Of a stretch of 64,000 bases of DNA, positions 60,746 through 64,000 are shown piece by piece (position 1 is the first letter of the stretch; every line of letters begins with the position of its first letter). The stretch lies in NCBI RefSeq assembly GCF_010726245.1, contig NZ_AP022561.1, positions 4,402,001-4,466,000 of the forward strand, read 5' to 3'. The notes under the pieces are model-generated. The model was not told the origin of the DNA. It ran no database searches and was given only the letters and a program-made list of their open reading frames with translations. Source of the stretch: Mycolicibacterium aichiense (GTDB taxonomy: Bacteria > Actinomycetota > Actinomycetes > Mycobacteriales > Mycobacteriaceae). Position numbers and translations under genes: made by a program.

Positions 60746-61118
60746 GCCGGCTCGCCCGCAGCGCGAGCGCGTCGTGCTGGCCCACCGGCGCGGCAGCCGC
60801 CTGGTGCACACCCGGGTGGAGGTGCAGGAGCAGACCGAGGTCGGCGACGCGCTGGTGCGCGGACTGGTGCGGGCCCAGCTCGGGCTGGCGCTGCGACTGG
60901 CCGCGGTGGTGGCCGGCGGCATGGCGGCGCTGCCGTTGATCAACGCGGTGTTCCCAGAGTTGTCGAATGCCAGCGTGTTCGGGATGCGGCTGAACTGGCT
61001 GACCCTGGCAATCCTGGTCTACCCGGCTCTCTACGGCATCGGTCGGCTCTTCATCCGGCTCGCCGAACAAGGCGAACGCGACTTCATGGGCGTCGTCGAC
61101 GATGAGAGTCCGCCGTGA
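60738..61118 (+). CDS. Small membrane protein
   Basis: 126 residues with two hydrophobic helices (LALRLAAVVAGGMAALPLI; LNWLTLAILVYPALYGIG) and a basic N-terminus. Overlaps the regulator by 8 bases and the symporter by 4. Analogous to the small DUF485-type partners of acetate symporters; likely an accessory subunit. Confidence 0.75.
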   Translation: MTRPARPQRERVVLAHRRGSRLVHTRVEVQEQTEVGDALVRGLVRAQLGLALRLAAVVAGGMAALPLINAVFPELSNASVFGMRLNWLTLAILVYPALYGIGRLFIRLAEQGERDFMGVVDDESPP

Positions 61119-62845
61119 GCGGATCGACGGCGACGGCCCTGACCGCGGGCGGCCTGCTCGCCGCCGCGGTGGCGACGGTGGCCGTCGGCGCCTACGGAAT
61201 TCGGCTGTCGCGCACCACATCGGACTTCCTGGTGGCGTCGCGCACCGTGGGCCCACGCTGGAATGCCGCCGCGATCTCGGGTGAATACCTTTCGGCGGCC
61301 TCGTTTCTCGGGGTCGCCGGGCTGATCGCCAAGTACGGTGCCGACGCGCTGTGGTATCCGGTCGGCTTCACCGCGGGCTACCTGGGTCTGCTGCTGTTCG
61401 TCTCCGCTCCCCTGCGTCGCTCCGGCGCCTACACCGTGCCGGACTTCGCGGAGTTCCGGCTCGGTTCACCGAGGGTGCGCCGGGTCGCGATGCTCGTCGT
61501 CGTCACCGTCTGCATCTTCTATCTCGTTCCCCAGTATCAGGGTGCCGGACTTGCGCTGAAAACCCTTCTTGGCGTGCCTGTTTGGATCGGGCCGCTCGCG
61601 GTCGGCGGGATCGTGATCGCCAATGTCGTCGGTGGCGGCATGCGCTCGATCACGTTCGTCCAGGCCTTCCAGTACTGGCTGAAGCTGACCGCGGTCGCGG
61701 TGCCGGCCCTGGCTCTGCTCATACACTTCGGGCACGAACACCCCGCACTCGGCGGCCCGCTCCCACCCACCGTGGACCAGCCGACCGCCGTCAGCATCGA
61801 CACCGACGTGGTCGTCACGGTCGCCGACCCGGCCGGTGTCACGGTGTCCGGCCCGACGCACAGCGGTGCCCTGCACAGTCCCGGCCAGTACAGCCTGCAG
61901 AAGGGCACCACCCTGACGCTGGCCGCCGGAGCCCAGACCCCCGTCGTCGTCGGCGCACCCGCCAGCGGCTCGGCGTGGATCGTCAGCGGCGGCGGACTGG
62001 GCGGCAAACATCCGCTCTACCAAGTGTTTTCCATCATGGTGGCAACATTCCTCGGCGCGATGGGACTCCCCCATGTGCTGGTCCGCTTCTATACCAACCC
62101 CGACGGACGCGCCGCACGCCGCACCGCTCTGAGCGTGATCGCCCTACTGTCGTTGTTCTATCTGTTCCCGGTGCTGCTCGGAGTGTTCGCCCGGCTGTAC
62201 GTGCCCCAGCTACTGATCACCGGCAAGGCCGATGCGTCGGTGCTGCTGCTGCCGTCGGCAACCATCGCCGGGCTACCCGGGGAACTGCTCGGCGCGCTGG
62301 TCGCGGCCGGCGCGATCGCGGCCTTCCTGGCGACCTCGTCCGGTCTGCTGGTCAGCATCGCCGGCGCGCTGTCCACCGATGTGCTGCGCGGGCGGGTCCG
62401 CGACTTCCGGATCGTGGCGCTGATAGCCGGCCTCATCCCGATCCCGCTCTCGCTCGTCGCGCCGGTTCTGGAACTGTCGCGCGGTGTCGGTCTGGCGTTC
62501 GCCGTCGCGGCGTCCACACTGTGCCCGCTGCTGGTTCTCGGTATCTGGTGGCGCGGGCTGACCGCGACCGGGGCGATCGCCGGGCTGGTGGTCGGCGCAC
62601 TGGCATCGGGTCTGGCCATTCTCATCTCGATCACCGGCTGGGTCGACGACGACGTGCTCGGCGGCTGGCTGACAACGCTGATCGGCTACCCCGCCGCCAT
62701 CACCGTTCCGCTGGCGTTCGCGACGATGGTGCTCGTCAGCCGCGTCACCCGGAGCGACGTGCCCCCCGATGTGGCGCGCATCTTCGCGCGCATGCATGTA
62801 CCGGAGCGGCTCGGCATGGGGCTGGAACGAGTCCCCCGCGGCTGA
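61115..62845 (+). CDS. Sodium:solute symporter (SSS family)
   Basis: 576 residues, about 13 transmembrane helices with SSS signatures (ISGEYLSAASFLGVAGLIAK, GGGMRSITFVQAFQYWLKL, GAMGLPHVLVRFYT). Contains an extracytoplasmic insert around residues 225-290. Closest in style to ActP/MctC-type carboxylate transporters. Directly after the small membrane gene (GTGA). Confidence 0.9.
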   Translation: MSGSTATALTAGGLLAAAVATVAVGAYGIRLSRTTSDFLVASRTVGPRWNAAAISGEYLSAASFLGVAGLIAKYGADALWYPVGFTAGYLGLLLFVSAPLRRSGAYTVPDFAEFRLGSPRVRRVAMLVVVTVCIFYLVPQYQGAGLALKTLLGVPVWIGPLAVGGIVIANVVGGGMRSITFVQAFQYWLKLTAVAVPALALLIHFGHEHPALGGPLPPTVDQPTAVSIDTDVVVTVADPAGVTVSGPTHSGALHSPGQYSLQKGTTLTLAAGAQTPVVVGAPASGSAWIVSGGGLGGKHPLYQVFSIMVATFLGAMGLPHVLVRFYTNPDGRAARRTALSVIALLSLFYLFPVLLGVFARLYVPQLLITGKADASVLLLPSATIAGLPGELLGALVAAGAIAAFLATSSGLLVSIAGALSTDVLRGRVRDFRIVALIAGLIPIPLSLVAPVLELSRGVGLAFAVAASTLCPLLVLGIWWRGLTATGAIAGLVVGALASGLAILISITGWVDDDVLGGWLTTLIGYPAAITVPLAFATMVLVSRVTRSDVPPDVARIFARMHVPERLGMGLERVPRG

Positions 62846-62974
62846 GCGGACCGTTCAGCGCCGAGCGCCAACCGTTCAACGCATCGTCCGCGCGCGCTCT
62901 AGGACTGTGATGCACCTCTCAATAGCCTGTGAACACGACCGGAGTTCACACCTTTTCGAGCTGAGGAGCACGCG

Positions 62975-63325
62975 GTGTCCACAACCGACCTGCCGCCACG
63001 GGAGACCCATCCCAGCGGGGCCCAATACCTGGCCATGCAGGCCAGCCCGGAGTTCCAGGAGCTGCGCCGCACACTGCGCCGCTTCGTGTTTCCCACCACG
63101 GCGTTCTTCCTGATCTGGTACGCCACCTATGTGCTGCTGGGCGCCTTCGCCCACGACTTCATGGCCGTCAAGGTGTGGGGCAACATCAACGTCGGACTGC
63201 TCATCGGTCTGGGCCAGTTCGTGACGACATTCCTCATCACGGGCTTGTATGTGCGGTTCGCCAATCGGGAGCTCGACCCGCGCGCCGAGGCCATCCGCAC
63301 CGAGATGGAAGGCGCGGCCAAGTGA
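62975..63325 (+). CDS. DUF485 membrane protein
   Basis: 116 residues with two transmembrane helices (FPTTAFFLIWYATYVLLGAF; INVGLLIGLGQFVTTFLITG), the DUF485 (YjcH-like) family. Usually encoded before an acetate permease, as here (GTGA overlap with the next gene). Confidence 0.9.
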   Translation: MSTTDLPPRETHPSGAQYLAMQASPEFQELRRTLRRFVFPTTAFFLIWYATYVLLGAFAHDFMAVKVWGNINVGLLIGLGQFVTTFLITGLYVRFANRELDPRAEAIRTEMEGAAK

Positions 63326-64000
63326 GCACCACCGTCTTGGCCGAGGCAGCCCGAATCGGCAATCCGGTCGTCAACATCAGCATCTTCGTGGCCTTCGTGC
63401 TCATCACGTTGTTCATCGTGATCCGCGCCGGTCGCACCAACACCAACGCCACCGAGTTCTTCACCGGTGGCCGGGCGTTCTCCGGACCGCAGAACGGCAT
63501 CGCCATCGCCGGCGACTATCTTTCTGCGGCAAGCTTTCTCGGCATCGCGGGCGCTATCGCGGTGTATGGCTATGACGGCTTCCTCTATTCGATCGGCTTC
63601 CTGGTCGCGTGGCTGGTCGCCCTGCTGCTGGTCGCTGAATTGCTGCGCAACACAGGCAAATTCACAATGGCCGACGTGCTGAGCTTCCGGCTCAAGCAGC
63701 GGCCGGTGCGGGTGGCCGCGGCCACCTCGACGCTGACGGTGTCGCTGTTCTATCTGCTGGCCCAGATGGCCGGCGCCGGTGGCCTGGTCGCGCTGTTGCT
63801 CGACGTCCACGGCCGCACCGCCCAGTCCTTCGTGATCGCGGTGGTCGGTGTGCTGATGATCGTCTACGTGCTGGTCGGCGGCATGAAGGGCACCACGTGG
63901 GTGCAGATCATCAAGGCCGTCCTGCTGATCGCGGGTGCGGCAATCATGACGGCCATGGTGCTGGTCAAGTTCGGTCTGAACTTCTCCGACATCCTGGGTT
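63322..64000 (+). CDS. Cation/acetate symporter, ActP-like (partial)
   Basis: GTG start at 63322; frame open to the window end (226 codons seen). SSS hallmarks: FFTGGRAFSGPQNGIAIAGD, YLSAASFLGIAGAIAV, VGGMKGTTWVQIIKAVLL. Paralogue of the 61115 symporter. With the DUF485 partner it forms the yjcH-actP type acetate/propionate uptake pair. Confidence 0.9.
   Translation, partial: MSTTVLAEAARIGNPVVNISIFVAFVLITLFIVIRAGRTNTNATEFFTGGRAFSGPQNGIAIAGDYLSAASFLGIAGAIAVYGYDGFLYSIGFLVAWLVALLLVAELLRNTGKFTMADVLSFRLKQRPVRVAAATSTLTVSLFYLLAQMAGAGGLVALLLDVHGRTAQSFVIAVVGVLMIVYVLVGGMKGTTWVQIIKAVLLIAGAAIMTAMVLVKFGLNFSDILG

Overview
The window is GC-rich DNA from a mycobacterium, most likely a rapid-growing Mycolicibacterium-type species. 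The host flanks carry mycobacterial markers: a PGRS-type glycine-rich exported protein, phhB, the mannosyltransferase gene pimE, two Ala/Pro-rich exported proteins matching the Rv1157c/Rv1158c neighbourhood of M. tuberculosis, and a WS/DGAT acyltransferase. Between the flanks lies a complete prophage of about 51.5 kb, from about 6750 to 58301. It is a cluster A (L5/Bxb1-type) mycobacteriophage, shown by its immunity repressor, about 21 copies of a 13-bp stoperator (GTTGGGTGTCAAG), its gene order and its cohesive-end sequence CGGTCGGTTA.

Left host flank (1-6749): partial PGRS gene (-), phhB (+), pimE (-), two Ala/Pro-rich secreted proteins (+), WS/DGAT (+), a small DUF1059-like gene (-), and the 3' part of an HhH-GPD base-excision repair gene (-). 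The 5' part of that gene (32 codons) lies at 58296-58391. Removing the prophage at the shared CTGCTG core restores an intact reading frame of about 191 codons. The phage therefore integrated inside this gene, using the serine integrase encoded next to attR.

Phage right arm (6.9-31.35 kb, all leftward): about 50 tightly packed genes, many overlapping by 1-4 bases (ATGA, GTGA or TGATG). Replication and nucleotide genes are DNA polymerase I, ThyX, a probable ssDNA-binding protein, class II ribonucleotide reductase, a sigma-like protein, a metallophosphoesterase (homologue of the Bxb1 recombination directionality factor), an NrdH-like redoxin, a primase split over two overlapping frames, endonuclease VII, a DnaB-like ATPase and a Cas4-like nuclease. 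Next come the repressor and a block of small accessory genes including a SprT-like protease, a cytosine methyltransferase and a ParB-like protein. From 31.35 to 32.85 kb there is no gene. This stretch holds tandem leftward early promoters that carry operators, a highly structured RNA-like segment, a G-rich stretch, cos (32422-32431) and a run of six hairpins.

Phage left arm (32.8-56.4 kb, rightward): HNH nuclease, small terminase, LtfC-like and collagen-like virion proteins, tRNA-Trp and tRNA-Gln, a lysis cassette (lysA and a holin-like gene, no lysB), large terminase, portal, capsid maturation protein, scaffold, capsid, connector proteins, major tail protein, frameshifted tail assembly chaperones, tape measure, minor tail proteins and a strong terminator. 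A leftward DUF2510 membrane protein and the serine integrase close the prophage.

Right host flank (58463-64000): a DUF732 secreted protein, a LytS/LytR-type two-component system, a small membrane protein, a sodium:solute symporter, and a DUF485 protein followed by a second acetate-permease-like symporter cut by the window end. Together these look like a sensory and uptake locus for small carboxylates. All identifications are by reading motifs; no database search was run.
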